Positions 1 through 10,889 of a stretch of 56,899 nucleotides of DNA are shown here, in pieces. Each line of letters starts with the position of its first letter. Within the stretch, counting starts at the first letter, position 1. The stretch comes from Ideonella azotifigens (lineage in GTDB: Bacteria; Pseudomonadota; Gammaproteobacteria; Burkholderiales; Burkholderiaceae_C): assembly GCF_006519715.1 (NCBI RefSeq), contig NZ_VIDT01000001.1, forward strand, positions 1 through 56,899. Reading direction: 5' to 3'. The notes under the pieces are model-generated. The model searched no databases and was not told the DNA's origin. It worked only from the letters and a program-made list of their open reading frames with translations. The position numbers and the translations under genes were made by a program.

Positions 1-293
1 CGCGCATCACCCAGCACCGACCAGTTCAGCGCGGCGGTTTCAGGCGTGGCTTGCTGGGTCAGGCCGAGCACGGCGGGTTCGGTCCGGGCCAGCGGCGTGT
101 GGTCCGGGCCAGGGCTGGCGCAGCCGGTCAGCAGCACCGCGGCCGAGACCAGCGCCACCGCGGTGGTGAGGCTGGCAGGACCGAAGGCGCGGGCCAGGTT
201 CGAGAGGCTGTGAATGGACATGGGCAACAGAGACGACAGGAGATGGGTTCTGGAGGCATTGCCGCGGCGCGGCAGCAGGGGAAAGTGGGCCAT
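1..293 (-). CDS. Outer-membrane efflux lipoprotein, NodT/TolC type (N-terminal part)
   Basis: Only the first 97 or so residues are in the window; the gene runs off the left edge. The translation has a basic start, a hydrophobic stretch and the lipobox LLTGC, followed by a Pro/Thr-rich mature start and NWSVLGDAR, which resembles the opening of NodT-family outer-membrane factors of RND or EmrAB-type pumps. Such lipoproteins form the outer-membrane duct. A second in-frame ATG at 221 (MSIHSLSNL) is an equally good start. The gene follows the MarR gene by 25 bases on the same strand, the usual regulator-pump arrangement. The family call rests on the lipobox, the context and a short match, so it is moderate. 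Confidence 0.6.
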   Translation of the reverse strand, partial: MAHFPLLPRRGNASRTHLLSSLLPMSIHSLSNLARAFGPASLTTAVALVSAAVLLTGCASPGPDHTPLARTEPAVLGLTQQATPETAALNWSVLGDA

Positions 294-318
294 GTGCAGG
301 CTCCTTGTTCTTGAAGTT

Positions 319-930
319 TCAGCCGCTGACATCCGCAGCAGGGGGCGTGGTGCCGGCCATGACCGCGCTGGCGACGATGGCTGCGCCGACATTGCCGCAG
401 CAGCCCGGTTTGAGTGCTTCGCCGTTGGCGATCATTCGCCGCAGGAACTGCAACAACTGCTGCCATTCGGCGGCCGAGAAGCCAGCCAGGTGCCGGTTCA
501 TCTCGTCGGACAGCACCGGCGGCACCTGCGCGGCAACAGCCCGGCCTTCATCGGTCGGCACCAGGTGCACCACGCGGCGGTCCGCAGTGGAACGTTCGCG
601 GCGCAGCAGGCCTTTGGCTTCCAGCCGGTCCAGCGAGCGGGTCATGGCACCCGGGTCGGTGCCGAGCTCACGCGCCAGGCTGGCCATCGTGTGGTCCTTG
701 TCGGCCACCAGCTTGAACAGGGGCAGCCACTGGGCATGGGTCATGTCGAGTGCCGACAGCCGGGCATCCACCCGCGTCATCACGGAGTTCATCACCAAGC
801 GCATCAGGTAGCCCACGCTGTCCTCGGACTTGTACTGGCCGGGCGCGTAAAAAGCGATGCCCGCAGGCGCGTCCCCTGTCCCTTCAAGGGCGGTAGACGG
901 CGAGACGGGAGAGGCCTGGGTCGATTTCAT
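319..930 (-). CDS. MarR-family transcriptional regulator
   Basis: 203 residues. A winged helix-turn-helix region is visible: MTHAQWLPLF, then TMASLARELGTDPGAMTRSL as recognition helices and RRERSTADRRVVHLVPTDEG as the wing. This is typical of MarR repressors that sense phenolics or drugs and control an adjacent efflux pump. The start at 930 (MKSTQ) is preferred over a longer start at 996, because a perfect inverted repeat lies immediately upstream of 930, which fits autoregulation. The C-terminal tail after the dimerisation helix (about 25 residues, Gly/Ala-rich with CCGN) is longer than in most members. The likely target is the efflux operon that begins downstream at 293. Confidence 0.85.
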   Translation of the reverse strand: MKSTQASPVSPSTALEGTGDAPAGIAFYAPGQYKSEDSVGYLMRLVMNSVMTRVDARLSALDMTHAQWLPLFKLVADKDHTMASLARELGTDPGAMTRSLDRLEAKGLLRRERSTADRRVVHLVPTDEGRAVAAQVPPVLSDEMNRHLAGFSAAEWQQLLQFLRRMIANGEALKPGCCGNVGAAIVASAVMAGTTPPAADVSG

Positions 931-953
931 GCCTGAACTATATTTGTTCAGGC
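931..953. promoter_or_regulatory. Inverted repeat, probable MarR operator
   Basis: Arms GCCTGAAC (931-938) and GTTCAGGC (946-953) are perfectly complementary, with a 7-base AT-rich centre. The site abuts the MarR start codon and lies in the divergent space before the ABC exporter at 1048. Read on the minus strand, the centre contains TATAGT, a plausible -10 element. If it is used, transcription would begin at or next to the ATG. Size and position match MarR operators; binding is inferred. Confidence 0.7.
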
Positions 954-1047
954 AAGTATTGATCAGGCGATGATTGAATAGGCTTGCGTTTTGCAAGGTT
1001 TTGTCTCAACGGCGCCTCGTCACGAAGCGCTGCCTACACTGGCCGGC

Positions 1048-2856
1048 ATGACCCAGCCCGCTTCTGCCGACCGACCCACCGCCCGCAGCCCCCGCTCACT
1101 CAGTGGCCTGCTGCCCTTCCTGCGCCCCTATCGCTGGCGCATCGCGCTGGCCCTGGTTTCGCTGGTCGCCGCTGCCGCCGCCACGCTGGTGATGCCGGTG
1201 GCGCTGAGGTCGCTGATCGACCAAGGCCTGGTGGCCGCCGAGCCTGGCGCGCGGGTGATGCAGTTGCGCGAGCATTTCCTGGCGCTGTTCGTCGTCGGCG
1301 TGCTGCTGGGCGTGTTCTCGGCGCTGCGGTTCTACATGGTCAGCTGGCTGGGCGAGCGTGTCACTGCTGATTTGCGCAATGCTGTCTATCGCCACGTCGT
1401 CTTGCAAAGCCCGGGCTTTTTTGAGACGACCTCCAGCGGCGAGGTCATCAGCCGGCTGACGACCGACACCACGCTGGTCCAGACCGTCGTCGGCTCCAGC
1501 CTCAGCATGGGGTTGCGCAACAGCGTGATGGGCCTGGGCGCCCTGGGCATGCTGATCTTCACCAATGCCCGAGTGATGCTGCCGGTGCTGGCGATGCTGG
1601 TGCTGATCGTTGGACCAGCGCTGTACTTCGGCCGCCGCGTGCGCCGCCTCTCGCGCGCCAGCCAAGACCGCGTGGCCGACGCCAGCGCACTGGCCAACGA
1701 GGTGCTGAATGCCATTCCAGTGGTGCAGAGCTACACCCAGGAAGCCGGCGAGGCCGCGCGCTTCGACCGCGCAACCGAGGCGGCCTTCGAGACCGCCCGC
1801 CGCCGCACCCGCGTGCGCTCGGTGCTGATCGCCTTCATCATCAGCGCCACCTTCGGCGCGCTGCTGTTCGGCCTGTACCAGGGCACGCAGGCGGTGATCC
1901 GTGGCGACGTGTCCGCCGGCCACCTGGGACAGACGGTGCTGTACGTGATCGTGCTGGTCAGCTCGGTGGCGGTGCTGTCCGAGGTCTACGGCGACCTGCT
2001 GCGTGCTGCCGGGGCAACCGAGCGGCTGATGGAGTTGCTGGCCACCCAGTCCACCGTGGCCGAGCCCGCCCAGCCGCAGGCCTTGCCGGTCACGCGTGGC
2101 GGCTCGGCGGTGGCGCTGAACCATGTGCGTTTCCATTACCCTTCCCGGCCGGCCCAGGCCGCGCTGGCCGACCTGAACCTGCAGATCAAGCCGGGCGAGA
2201 CGGTGGCGCTGGTCGGCCCCAGCGGCGCCGGCAAGTCCACGCTGTTCCAGCTGCTGCTGCGCTTTTACGACGTGGACGCCGGCACCGTCACGCTGGACGG
2301 GGTGGACGTGCGCAGCACGCGCCTGCACGACCTGCGCGAGCGCATCGGCATCGTGCCGCAGGACAGCGTGATTTTTTCGGCCAATGCGATGGAAAACATC
2401 CGCTACGGCCGCCCCACGGCGACGGACGAGGAAGTCATGTCAGCGGCCAAGGCGGCCTTTGCGCACGACTTCATCCTCGCGCTGCCCGGCGGCTACCAGA
2501 GCTTCCTCGGCGAGCGCGGTGTGCGCCTGTCGGGCGGCCAGCGCCAGCGCATCAGCATTGCCCGCGCGATCCTGAAGAACCCGCCACTGCTGCTGCTGGA
2601 CGAAGCCACCAGCGCGCTGGACGCCGAGAGCGAGCGGGTGGTGCAGGCCGCCCTGCAGGCCGCGATGGCCGACCGCACGACGCTGGTCATCGCCCACCGG
2701 CTGGCCACGGTGCAGCAGGTCGACCGCATCGTCGTGCTGGACCAGGGCCGCATCGTCGACCAGGGCCGGCATGCCGAGCTGATGGCCAGAGGCGGGCTGT
2801 ATGCACGGCTGGCGGCGCTGCAGTTTGGCGGCGAATCGCAGGTCCGCGCCGCTTGA
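1048..2856 (+). CDS. ABC exporter, fused transmembrane and ATPase domains (MsbA/BmrA type)
   Basis: 602 residues from the ATG at 1048; an upstream in-frame start at 991 would run back into the MarR control region. The N-terminal half (about residues 20-320) is a six-helix type-I exporter domain. The C-terminal half has Walker A GPSGAGKST, Q-loop IVPQD, signature LSGGQRQR, Walker B LLLLDEATSALD and the switch histidine in IAHRLATV. Proteins of this layout form homodimers in the inner membrane that export lipids or drugs. The substrate cannot be read from sequence. It is divergent from the MarR gene, so it may share the 931-953 operator. Confidence 0.88.
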   Translation: MTQPASADRPTARSPRSLSGLLPFLRPYRWRIALALVSLVAAAAATLVMPVALRSLIDQGLVAAEPGARVMQLREHFLALFVVGVLLGVFSALRFYMVSWLGERVTADLRNAVYRHVVLQSPGFFETTSSGEVISRLTTDTTLVQTVVGSSLSMGLRNSVMGLGALGMLIFTNARVMLPVLAMLVLIVGPALYFGRRVRRLSRASQDRVADASALANEVLNAIPVVQSYTQEAGEAARFDRATEAAFETARRRTRVRSVLIAFIISATFGALLFGLYQGTQAVIRGDVSAGHLGQTVLYVIVLVSSVAVLSEVYGDLLRAAGATERLMELLATQSTVAEPAQPQALPVTRGGSAVALNHVRFHYPSRPAQAALADLNLQIKPGETVALVGPSGAGKSTLFQLLLRFYDVDAGTVTLDGVDVRSTRLHDLRERIGIVPQDSVIFSANAMENIRYGRPTATDEEVMSAAKAAFAHDFILALPGGYQSFLGERGVRLSGGQRQRISIARAILKNPPLLLLDEATSALDAESERVVQAALQAAMADRTTLVIAHRLATVQQVDRIVVLDQGRIVDQGRHAELMARGGLYARLAALQFGGESQVRAA

Positions 2857-2986
2857 GCTGAACGGGCTGACACTCGCCGATACAGCGGCAGCTGAACTTT
2901 TACGCCGTTTCCGGTCCCTAATGGCTGCGACGGCGCTCGCGTGGCTGCGGCGCCCGCATCCCAACTCGAACACACAGGAGTCTTCC

Positions 2987-3670
2987 ATGCAGGTTAAAAT
3001 CAACACCCCACGCTTCAACTTCCGCCCCCTGGCGCACGCGGCCGGCCTCACGCTGCTCAGCGCCACGGTCTTCGTGACCGGCTGCGCCAACATGGGCGAG
3101 CGCGAAAAAGGCACCGCCGGCGGCGCTGCCATCGGCGCGATCGGCGGTGCGGTGATCAGCTCGGCCACCGGCGGCAAGGCCGGCACCGGCGCGCTGATCG
3201 GTGGCGCGCTCGGCGCGGTCGCCGGCAACGTCTGGTCCAAGCGCATGGAAGACAAGCGCCGCGCCATGGAGCAGGCCACCGCCGGCACGGGTGTGCAGGT
3301 CACCCGCACGGCAGACAACCAGCTGCAGGTCAACGTGCCCAGCGACATCAGCTTCGATGTCGGCCGCTCGGCGATTCGACCGGAACTGCGGCCGGTGCTG
3401 GACAAATTCGCGGCTGGCCTGGACAGCAGTGTGATGCAGGTGCAGATCGTCGGCCACACCGACTCGACCGGCAGTGATGCCATCAACAACCCGCTCTCGG
3501 TCGACCGCGCTGCCAGCGTCAAGGACTACCTGGTCACCCGTGGCGTTGCCGCCGGGCGCATCAGCACCGACGGCCGTGGCTCGCACCAGCCCATCGCCGA
3601 CAACAGCACCGACGACGGCCGTGCACGCAATCGTCGCGTGGAGATCTTCCTGGCCGAGAAGCAGGGCTGA
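2987..3670 (+). CDS. OmpA-family lipoprotein with glycine-zipper domain
   Basis: 227 residues, start at 2987 with a CAGGAG ribosome site seven bases upstream. A signal peptide ends in the lipobox VTGC, so the protein should be lipidated. Residues about 38-85 are Gly/Ala-rich (GTAGGAAIGAIGGAV), a glycine-zipper type membrane segment. The C-terminal third is an OmpA-like peptidoglycan-binding domain: SFDVGRSAI, IVGHTDSTGSD and NRRVEIFL. It would tether the outer membrane to the cell wall. A strong terminator follows it. Confidence 0.88.
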   Translation: MQVKINTPRFNFRPLAHAAGLTLLSATVFVTGCANMGEREKGTAGGAAIGAIGGAVISSATGGKAGTGALIGGALGAVAGNVWSKRMEDKRRAMEQATAGTGVQVTRTADNQLQVNVPSDISFDVGRSAIRPELRPVLDKFAAGLDSSVMQVQIVGHTDSTGSDAINNPLSVDRAASVKDYLVTRGVAAGRISTDGRGSHQPIADNSTDDGRARNRRVEIFLAEKQG

Positions 3671-3702
3671 ACCAAGGCTGATCCTCGACTTCTACAATCC
3701 CG

Positions 3703-3731
3703 GCCGGGGCGCTTGTGCCCCGGCTTTTTTT
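3703..3731 (+). terminator. Rho-independent terminator
   Basis: A perfect 8-bp stem, GCCGGGGC (3703-3710) with GCCCCGGC (3717-3724), a 6-base loop GCTTGT, and a run of seven T (3725-3731). It closes the OmpA-lipoprotein transcript. The thyA start codon lies only 11 bases past the T-run. Confidence 0.9.
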
Positions 3732-3742
3732 CGCCTGCACAC

Positions 3743-4606
3743 ATGACCAGCCAGCCCTCGCCCACCTCGCGCCCGGTTCGCCCCCCGGTTCGGCACCAGT
3801 ACGAGGACCTGATGCGGCATGTGTTCGAACACGGCGTGGCCAAGGGCGACCGCACCGGCACCGGCACGCTCAGCGTGTTCGGCCACCAGATGCGCTTCGA
3901 CCTCTCCGAAGGCTTCCCGCTGGTCACCACCAAGAAGGTCTTCACCAAGGCCATCATCGTCGAGCTGCTGTGGTTCCTGCGCGGCGACTCCAATGTGCAA
4001 TGGCTGCAGGAACGCGGCTGCACCATCTGGGACGAATGGGCCCGCGACGACGGCGACCTCGGGCCGGTCTACGGCGTGCAGTGGCGCAGCTGGCCCACGC
4101 CCGGCGGCGGCCACATCGACCAGATCGCCCAGGTCGTGCAGCAGCTCAAGACCAACCCCGATTCGCGCCGCATCCTGGTCAGCGCCTGGAACGTGGCCGA
4201 GCTGGACAAGATGGCGCTGATGCCCTGCCATGCGATGTTCCAGTTCTACGTGGCACCGGCCACCGAACCCGGCGGCCGCGGCAAGCTCAGCTGCCAGCTC
4301 TACCAGCGCAGCGCCGACATCTTCCTCGGTGTGCCCTTCAACATCGCCAGCTACGCGCTGCTGACCCACATGCTGGCCCAGCAGTGCGACCTGGACGTGG
4401 GCGACTTCATCTGGACCGGCGGCGACTGCCACCTCTACAACAACCACTTCGAGCAGGTCCAGACCCAGCTGGCACGCGAACCGTTTGCGTACCCCACGCT
4501 TCAGATCAAGCGCCGCCCCGCATCGATCTTCGACTACACGCTGGAGGACTTCGAGATCGTCGATTACCAGCACCACGCAGCGATCAAGGCCCCTGTCGCG
4601 GTCTGA
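3743..4606 (+). CDS. thyA: Thymidylate synthase
   Basis: 287 residues. It makes dTMP from dUMP using 5,10-methylenetetrahydrofolate. The protein matches the bacterial ThyA family throughout: [19 protein letters not shown] near the start, the catalytic cysteine in [32 protein letters not shown] and [14 protein letters not shown]. The start at 3743 (MTSQ) adds about 13 residues to the E. coli N-terminus; [10 protein letters not shown] aligns with its beginning. folA lies 2 kb downstream, and the two enzymes form one cycle because ThyA produces the dihydrofolate that FolA reduces. The start sits just after a terminator, so its promoter or transcript leader is unusual. Confidence 0.97.
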   Translation: MTSQPSPTSRPVRPPVRHQYEDLMRHVFEHGVAKGDRTGTGTLSVFGHQMRFDLSEGFPLVTTKKVFTKAIIVELLWFLRGDSNVQWLQERGCTIWDEWARDDGDLGPVYGVQWRSWPTPGGGHIDQIAQVVQQLKTNPDSRRILVSAWNVAELDKMALMPCHAMFQFYVAPATEPGGRGKLSCQLYQRSADIFLGVPFNIASYALLTHMLAQQCDLDVGDFIWTGGDCHLYNNHFEQVQTQLAREPFAYPTLQIKRRPASIFDYTLEDFEIVDYQHHAAIKAPVAV

Positions 4607-4621
4607 CCGGACGCTGCCCCT

Positions 4622-6571
<1,950 letters not shown>

Positions 6572-6647
6572 GTTGCAGTGCAGTCTAGGCGCATCACCTC
6601 GCAGTCGAATGGGTGCTCACCCGCAGCAAGGGCGACAATGCCCGCCG

Positions 6648-7163
6648 ATGATCCGCCGAACCCTCGTCACCCTGATCGCCGTCGTGGCCCGCAATGGCTG
6701 CGTTGGCCGAGACAACCAGTTGCTCTGGCAGTTGCCCGAGGACCTGGCCCATTTCCGCCGTGCCACCCAAGGCTGCCCGGTCATCATGGGCCGCAAGACC
6801 TGGGATTCGCTGCCACCGCGCTTCCGCCCGCTGCCAGGCCGGCGCAACGTGGTGCTGTCGCGCCAGCCTGGCCTGCAGTTGGAAGGCGCGGAATGCGCCA
6901 CCAGCCTGCACGAGGCCCTGCTGCTGGTCCAGGCCGCACCGCAGGCCTTCGTGATCGGCGGCGCGCAGGTCTATCAACTCGCCTTGCCGCGCGCCGACCA
7001 GCTGCTGCTGACCGAAGTGCAACAGGACGCCGACGGCGACGCCTTCTTTCCGAGCTTCGACCGCACGGAATTCCACGAAGTCGCCCGAATCGCTGGCCAG
7101 CCCGCGGACGGTCAACCGGCTTACGATTTCGTCACCTATCAACACGTCCCTCTGAGGAGCTGA
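6648..7163 (+). CDS. folA: Dihydrofolate reductase
   Basis: 171 residues from the ATG at 6648 (MIRRTLVTLIAV). It reduces dihydrofolate to tetrahydrofolate with NADPH. Family marks: IAVVARNGCVGRDNQLLW with the substrate-side loop, LPEDLAHFRRAT, VIMGRKTWDSLP, RRNVVLSR, and FVIGGAQVYQLALP for the nucleotide-binding end. The length is normal for bacterial FolA. The stop codon is three bases before the DUF4337 start, so the two are probably one transcript. It is divergent from the histidine kinase. Confidence 0.95.
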   Translation: MIRRTLVTLIAVVARNGCVGRDNQLLWQLPEDLAHFRRATQGCPVIMGRKTWDSLPPRFRPLPGRRNVVLSRQPGLQLEGAECATSLHEALLLVQAAPQAFVIGGAQVYQLALPRADQLLLTEVQQDADGDAFFPSFDRTEFHEVARIAGQPADGQPAYDFVTYQHVPLRS

Positions 7164-7166
7164 CCC

Positions 7167-7745
7167 ATGTCCGGCGACGGATTCCACGTGCACGGTCCCC
7201 ACGACCACGAACTTGAACATGCCGCGCAACACGGCGGCGCCGGCAGCATGGCCGGCCAGCTGGCCGTGATCACTGCCATCCTCGCCACGGTCGGCGCGAT
7301 CTTTTCCTACATGGGCGGCGCCACCCAGGCCGCGGCTGGCCTGTACAAGAACGACGCCGCGATCCGCAAGACCGAGGCCGCCAACCAGTGGGCCTTCTAC
7401 CAGGCCAAGAGCGGCAAGCAGAACATTGCCGAGCTGGCCGTGGTGCTGGTGGCCGAAGACAAGCGTGGCGAATACGAAAAGCAGGTCGCCCGCTACCAGC
7501 ACGAAAAGGAAGAGATCAAGGTCGCCGCCGAAAAGCTGGAAGCCGAATCCCGCGAATTCGACGAAAAATCCGAAGCGCAGATGCACCAGCACCACCGCTG
7601 GGCCCAGGCGACCACCGCGCTGCAGATCTCCATCGCGATGGCCGCCATCGCCCTGCTCACCCGCCGGCGCTGGCTGGAATACGCCACCATCGGCCTAGGC
7701 GGCCTGGGCGTGGTGATCGGCGTCGCGGCCTGGTTCCACCTCTGA
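7167..7745 (+). CDS. DUF4337 membrane protein
   Basis: 192 residues. A His-rich N-terminus (GFHVHGPHDHELEHAAQHG) is followed by a membrane helix (LAVITAILATVGAIFSYM), the segment AAIRKTEAANQWAFYQAKS typical of DUF4337, a charged central coiled coil, and two C-terminal membrane helices. The function of the family is unknown. The ribosome site GAGG lies inside the last codons of folA, which suggests coupled translation. The name is recognised from the conserved N-terminal block. Confidence 0.8.
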   Translation: MSGDGFHVHGPHDHELEHAAQHGGAGSMAGQLAVITAILATVGAIFSYMGGATQAAAGLYKNDAAIRKTEAANQWAFYQAKSGKQNIAELAVVLVAEDKRGEYEKQVARYQHEKEEIKVAAEKLEAESREFDEKSEAQMHQHHRWAQATTALQISIAMAAIALLTRRRWLEYATIGLGGLGVVIGVAAWFHL

Positions 7746-7813
7746 AGCAACCCACCGGGGGCCCACCCTGAAGTGCGCCACCTGTGCCGGACATGCCCGC
7801 GACGAGAAAGCGT

Positions 7814-8716
7814 CTACATGGCCGCCGGAGGCTGTTGAGACGTCAACACCGCAGCTGCCACCAGCGCCCCCAGCAGCAGGACTGATTCCAGGCGCAAGAT
7901 CGCGATGACTTTTGCGGAGGCGCTGTCGTGCCGGATCAGGGTCGGAAAGCCGATGAGCTTGTTGTAGCCCCCCAGCCCGGCAGCAGCACCGACGCACACC
8001 AGCTTCACGATCAGCGTCACGCCGTAGCCGGTGTCGACCAGGTGGATTGGGACACCCAGGCGTTGCCAAGCGTTGACCAGGCCCGTCACCACAATGCCCC
8101 CCAATGCGATCGTTGCGGCGAACGACAGACTTTCCAGGTAGCGGTGGAACACCGCATTCGCCGGGGCGGTTGCCTGTGCCGCCGGCAGCACGCACCAGGC
8201 AGCAATCGCAACACCGCCAACCCACAGCGCAATCAGGATCAGGTGCAGCCACTCGGTCGCCAGCCCCAAGCTCAACAGCCCGCCCTCACCGCCGTGGCTC
8301 ACTGAGGCACGGGCCAGCGCGAACAGGGCGAGCAATGCCAGGGCCGCAACGCACTGGCCTGCAGTCAATCGGGACCGCCACACCATGAAGGACGCACAGG
8401 CGAGCAGCACGAATGCAAGCACGCCCGCTCGGCCGTAGGAGGTCTTCACGAGCATCGTGGGCAGCATGGCGGCGGCCTCTGGAAGCGTGTGTCCCATCAT
8501 GACGGCCGCCGCCGCCCACATCGCCAAGCCTTGGCTGACGAGTCCGAGCCCTGCGGCGAACCGCTCCCACGTGCGCAGATGCACCAGCAGGCCGCCCTGC
8601 GGCCGCGCACCGGCCCTCAGCAGCCACCAGCGCGCGAGCACGCAGCCCAAAAGTGCGGAAAGGCTGGCGTTGACGGCTGCAGCCGAGCCGATCTGCAGCA
8701 GCGTGGTGGCGTCCAT
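7814..8716 (-). CDS. copD: CopD-family copper resistance membrane protein
   Basis: 300 residues and highly hydrophobic, with about eight membrane spans. Family features include the His-containing segments LATEWLHLILIALWVGGVAI and VFHRYLESLSFAATIALGG in the CopD domain. CopD is thought to move copper across the inner membrane, taking it from periplasmic CopC. The ATG at 8716 overlaps the copC stop codon by one base (TAATG), so the pair is translationally coupled. It is the last gene of the copper operon. Confidence 0.9.
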   Translation of the reverse strand: MDATTLLQIGSAAAVNASLSALLGCVLARWWLLRAGARPQGGLLVHLRTWERFAAGLGLVSQGLAMWAAAAVMMGHTLPEAAAMLPTMLVKTSYGRAGVLAFVLLACASFMVWRSRLTAGQCVAALALLALFALARASVSHGGEGGLLSLGLATEWLHLILIALWVGGVAIAAWCVLPAAQATAPANAVFHRYLESLSFAATIALGGIVVTGLVNAWQRLGVPIHLVDTGYGVTLIVKLVCVGAAAGLGGYNKLIGFPTLIRHDSASAKVIAILRLESVLLLGALVAAAVLTSQQPPAAM

Positions 8717-9081
8717 TACTTGACGGTGAAGTTGAAGTTCCCGGTGCGCCGATGACCGTCCGCGCCGACTGCGACCCACTGCACGCTGTAGCCCCCAGGC
8801 GTCAGCGTCGGCAAGTCGACGTGCAATGTCGTGACGTCAGCCGTGTCGATGTGTGGCTTTGGGGTGGCCACATCCTTGCCCGCAGCGTCCTTCAAGGTCA
8901 CGGCGCTGAAGGACTCTTCGACCTTCTCGTTGAACGTCAGAGAGAGGTCCTTGGGCGCCGAAACCGTCGATCCAGCTGCTGGTGTCGAATTCTTCAGCGA
9001 AGCGTGCGCCTGCGCCAACTGCGGCGACAAGACCGCGCTCGCAACGGCGAGGACAAGACCGAGCATGTTGAGTTTTTTCAT
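8716..9081 (-). CDS. copC: CopC-type periplasmic copper-binding protein
   Basis: 121 residues from ATG 9081 (MKKLN). A signal peptide ends in AQA just before HASLKNSTPAAG, so the mature protein would begin with histidine, the copper ligand conserved in CopC. The Ig-like beta-sandwich shows as DLSLTFNEKVEES and PGGYSVQWVAVGADGHRRTG. No Met-rich loop is evident, which suggests a single Cu(II) site. An upstream TTG at 9096 is in frame but a less likely start. Confidence 0.9.
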   Translation of the reverse strand: MKKLNMLGLVLAVASAVLSPQLAQAHASLKNSTPAAGSTVSAPKDLSLTFNEKVEESFSAVTLKDAAGKDVATPKPHIDTADVTTLHVDLPTLTPGGYSVQWVAVGADGHRRTGNFNFTVK

Positions 9082-9121
9082 GAGGTTCACTTTCAATTCA
9101 ATGCGATGGCGCGAGAGGGAA

Positions 9122-9451
9122 TTACTTGGCGACCTGCAGCGCGGTCACGGTGAGGGCGCCGCCGACCTTTTCGGCGACGAAATGGATCTGGTCGCCCACC
9201 TTGACCTGGGTCAGCATGGCGGGATCCTTGACGCGAAACACCATCGTCATGCCTGGCATGCCGATGTTCTTCAGCTCGCCATGCTTGATGGTGAGCTTGC
9301 CGTTGTCCTTGTCGATGTTCCTGATCTCGCCCTGGGACATCTCCGCATGGGCGGCCGCCATCGGCTCGTCGTGCGCAAAGCTGGGCGCGGTGATGGTTGC
9401 AAGCGGGCCGGCAATGAGGACGGCGGCAGTGAGCTTGAGCAGTTGCTTCAT
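9122..9451 (-). CDS. CusF-like periplasmic copper-binding protein
   Basis: 109 residues. A signal peptide (MKQLLKLTAAVLIAG to SFA) is followed by an OB-fold type domain with GEIRNIDKDNGKLTIKHGEL, the metal-site block GMPGMTMVFRVKD and VGDQIHFVAEK. CusF-like proteins bind Cu(I) through His and Met residues and hand it to efflux pumps. It is the fifth gene of the operon, between the multicopper oxidase and copC. No CusA or CusB pump is seen in this window. Confidence 0.88.
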   Translation of the reverse strand: MKQLLKLTAAVLIAGPLATITAPSFAHDEPMAAAHAEMSQGEIRNIDKDNGKLTIKHGELKNIGMPGMTMVFRVKDPAMLTQVKVGDQIHFVAEKVGGALTVTALQVAK

Positions 9452-9480
9452 GGTCTTGCTTTCAAGGTTGCAGTGGGAAG

Positions 9481-10881
9481 TCATTGATGTCCTGAATGAC
9501 CGGACGGCTTGCGCACGGTCATCTCGATGGGAGCCGACTTTCCTGTCGGCTGCATGAGGTGCCCTCCAGGGCTCTCGTTGCGCTGGGTCGCGGGCATCCC
9601 GCCCTGCCATTCATAGGCCAGCGTGCCGGGTGGATGCCGGTACCAGCCAGGGTCGCTGTAGTCGCCAGGCTTCTGCTCGGCGCGGACCTTCATCACGGTG
9701 AACATGCCGCCCATCTCGACGCCGCCGAACGGACCTTCGCCACCCATCATGGGCAGCGTGTTCTCCGGAATCGGCATTTCCATGCCGCCCATGGACTGTC
9801 CCTTGTCGCCCATCGCCATGTAGTCGGGCATCAACTGGGTGATCTTCTCGGCCACGCCGCGCTGATCCACGCCAATCATCGTTGGCACGTCGTGACCCAT
9901 CGCATTCATCGTGTGGTGCGACTTGTGGCAGTGGAAGGCCCAGTCGCCAGGCTCACTGGCCACAAACTCAATCGCCCGCATCTGCCCAACCGCAACGTCG
10001 GCAGTGACCTCCGGCCAGCGGGCCTGCGGCCGCACCCATCCGCCGTCGGTGCCGGTCACCTCGAACTCGTGACCGTGCAGGTGGACGGGGTGGTTGGTCA
10101 TCGTGAGGTTGCCAACCCGGATGCGCACCTTGTCGCCTTGGCGCACGACCAGTGGGTCGATGCCCGGAAACGCACGGCTGTTGAACGTCCAGAGGTTGAA
10201 GTCCAACATCGTGTTGACGCGCGGCGTGAAGCTGCCGGGATCGATGTCGTAGGCATTCAGCAGGAACACGAAATCGCGATCGACGCGCATCGTGCCGATG
10301 TCCCGCGGATGCGTGACCCAAAAGCCCATCATGCCCATTGCCATCTGGGTCATCTCGTCGGCATGCGGGTGATACATGAAGGTGCCGGCACGGCGGGCGA
10401 CGAATTCATAGACGAAGGTCTTGCCAGGTGCAATGCCTGGCTGTGTCAGCCCGGTCACACCATCCATGCCGTTGGGCAGGCGCTGGCCATGCCAGTGGAT
10501 GCTGGTGACTTCGGGCAATCGGTTCGTCACGAAGACGCGCACGCGGTCTCCCTCCACCACCTCGATGGTGGGACCCGGCGACTGGCCGTTGTAGCCCCAC
10601 AGGTTGGCTTTCATGCCAGGGGCAATTTCTCGAACCACTGGCTCGGCAACCAGGTGGAACTCCTTGACGCCGTCTTTCATGCGCCACGGCAAGGACCAGC
10701 CATTGAGCGTGAGCACGGGATTGAACGGGCGGCCGTTGGGCGGGGCTGGCGGTGGCTGGGTCAGCGGGCTGGCTTGACTGACGGCTTCAGGCAGCATCGC
10801 CGCGCCCACTCGGCTGACAGCCGTGGCACCCACAAGGGTTGCGCCTGCAGCCTGGAAAAACGTTCTGCGGTTTGTCATCAT
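9481..10881 (-). CDS. Periplasmic multicopper oxidase (copper detoxification)
   Basis: 466 residues. The N-terminus has RRTFFQAAG, a Tat-like signal. All four copper-ligand motifs are present: HWHG near residue 138, HPHADEM near 180, HPVHLHGHEF near 275 and HCHKSHHTMNAM near 330, with the type-1 histidine and axial methionine in place. The C-terminal 100 residues are Met-rich (MAMGDKGQSMGGMEM). Such enzymes oxidise Cu(I) to the less toxic Cu(II). Two adjacent ATGs (10881 and 10878) follow GAGGGA. It is eight bases downstream of the TolC-type gene. The final motif HCHKSHH is unusual in having a histidine before the type-1 His. Confidence 0.92.
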   Translation of the reverse strand: MMTNRRTFFQAAGATLVGATAVSRVGAAMLPEAVSQASPLTQPPPAPPNGRPFNPVLTLNGWSLPWRMKDGVKEFHLVAEPVVREIAPGMKANLWGYNGQSPGPTIEVVEGDRVRVFVTNRLPEVTSIHWHGQRLPNGMDGVTGLTQPGIAPGKTFVYEFVARRAGTFMYHPHADEMTQMAMGMMGFWVTHPRDIGTMRVDRDFVFLLNAYDIDPGSFTPRVNTMLDFNLWTFNSRAFPGIDPLVVRQGDKVRIRVGNLTMTNHPVHLHGHEFEVTGTDGGWVRPQARWPEVTADVAVGQMRAIEFVASEPGDWAFHCHKSHHTMNAMGHDVPTMIGVDQRGVAEKITQLMPDYMAMGDKGQSMGGMEMPIPENTLPMMGGEGPFGGVEMGGMFTVMKVRAEQKPGDYSDPGWYRHPPGTLAYEWQGGMPATQRNESPGGHLMQPTGKSAPIEMTVRKPSGHSGHQ

Positions 10882-10889
10882 TGATTCCC

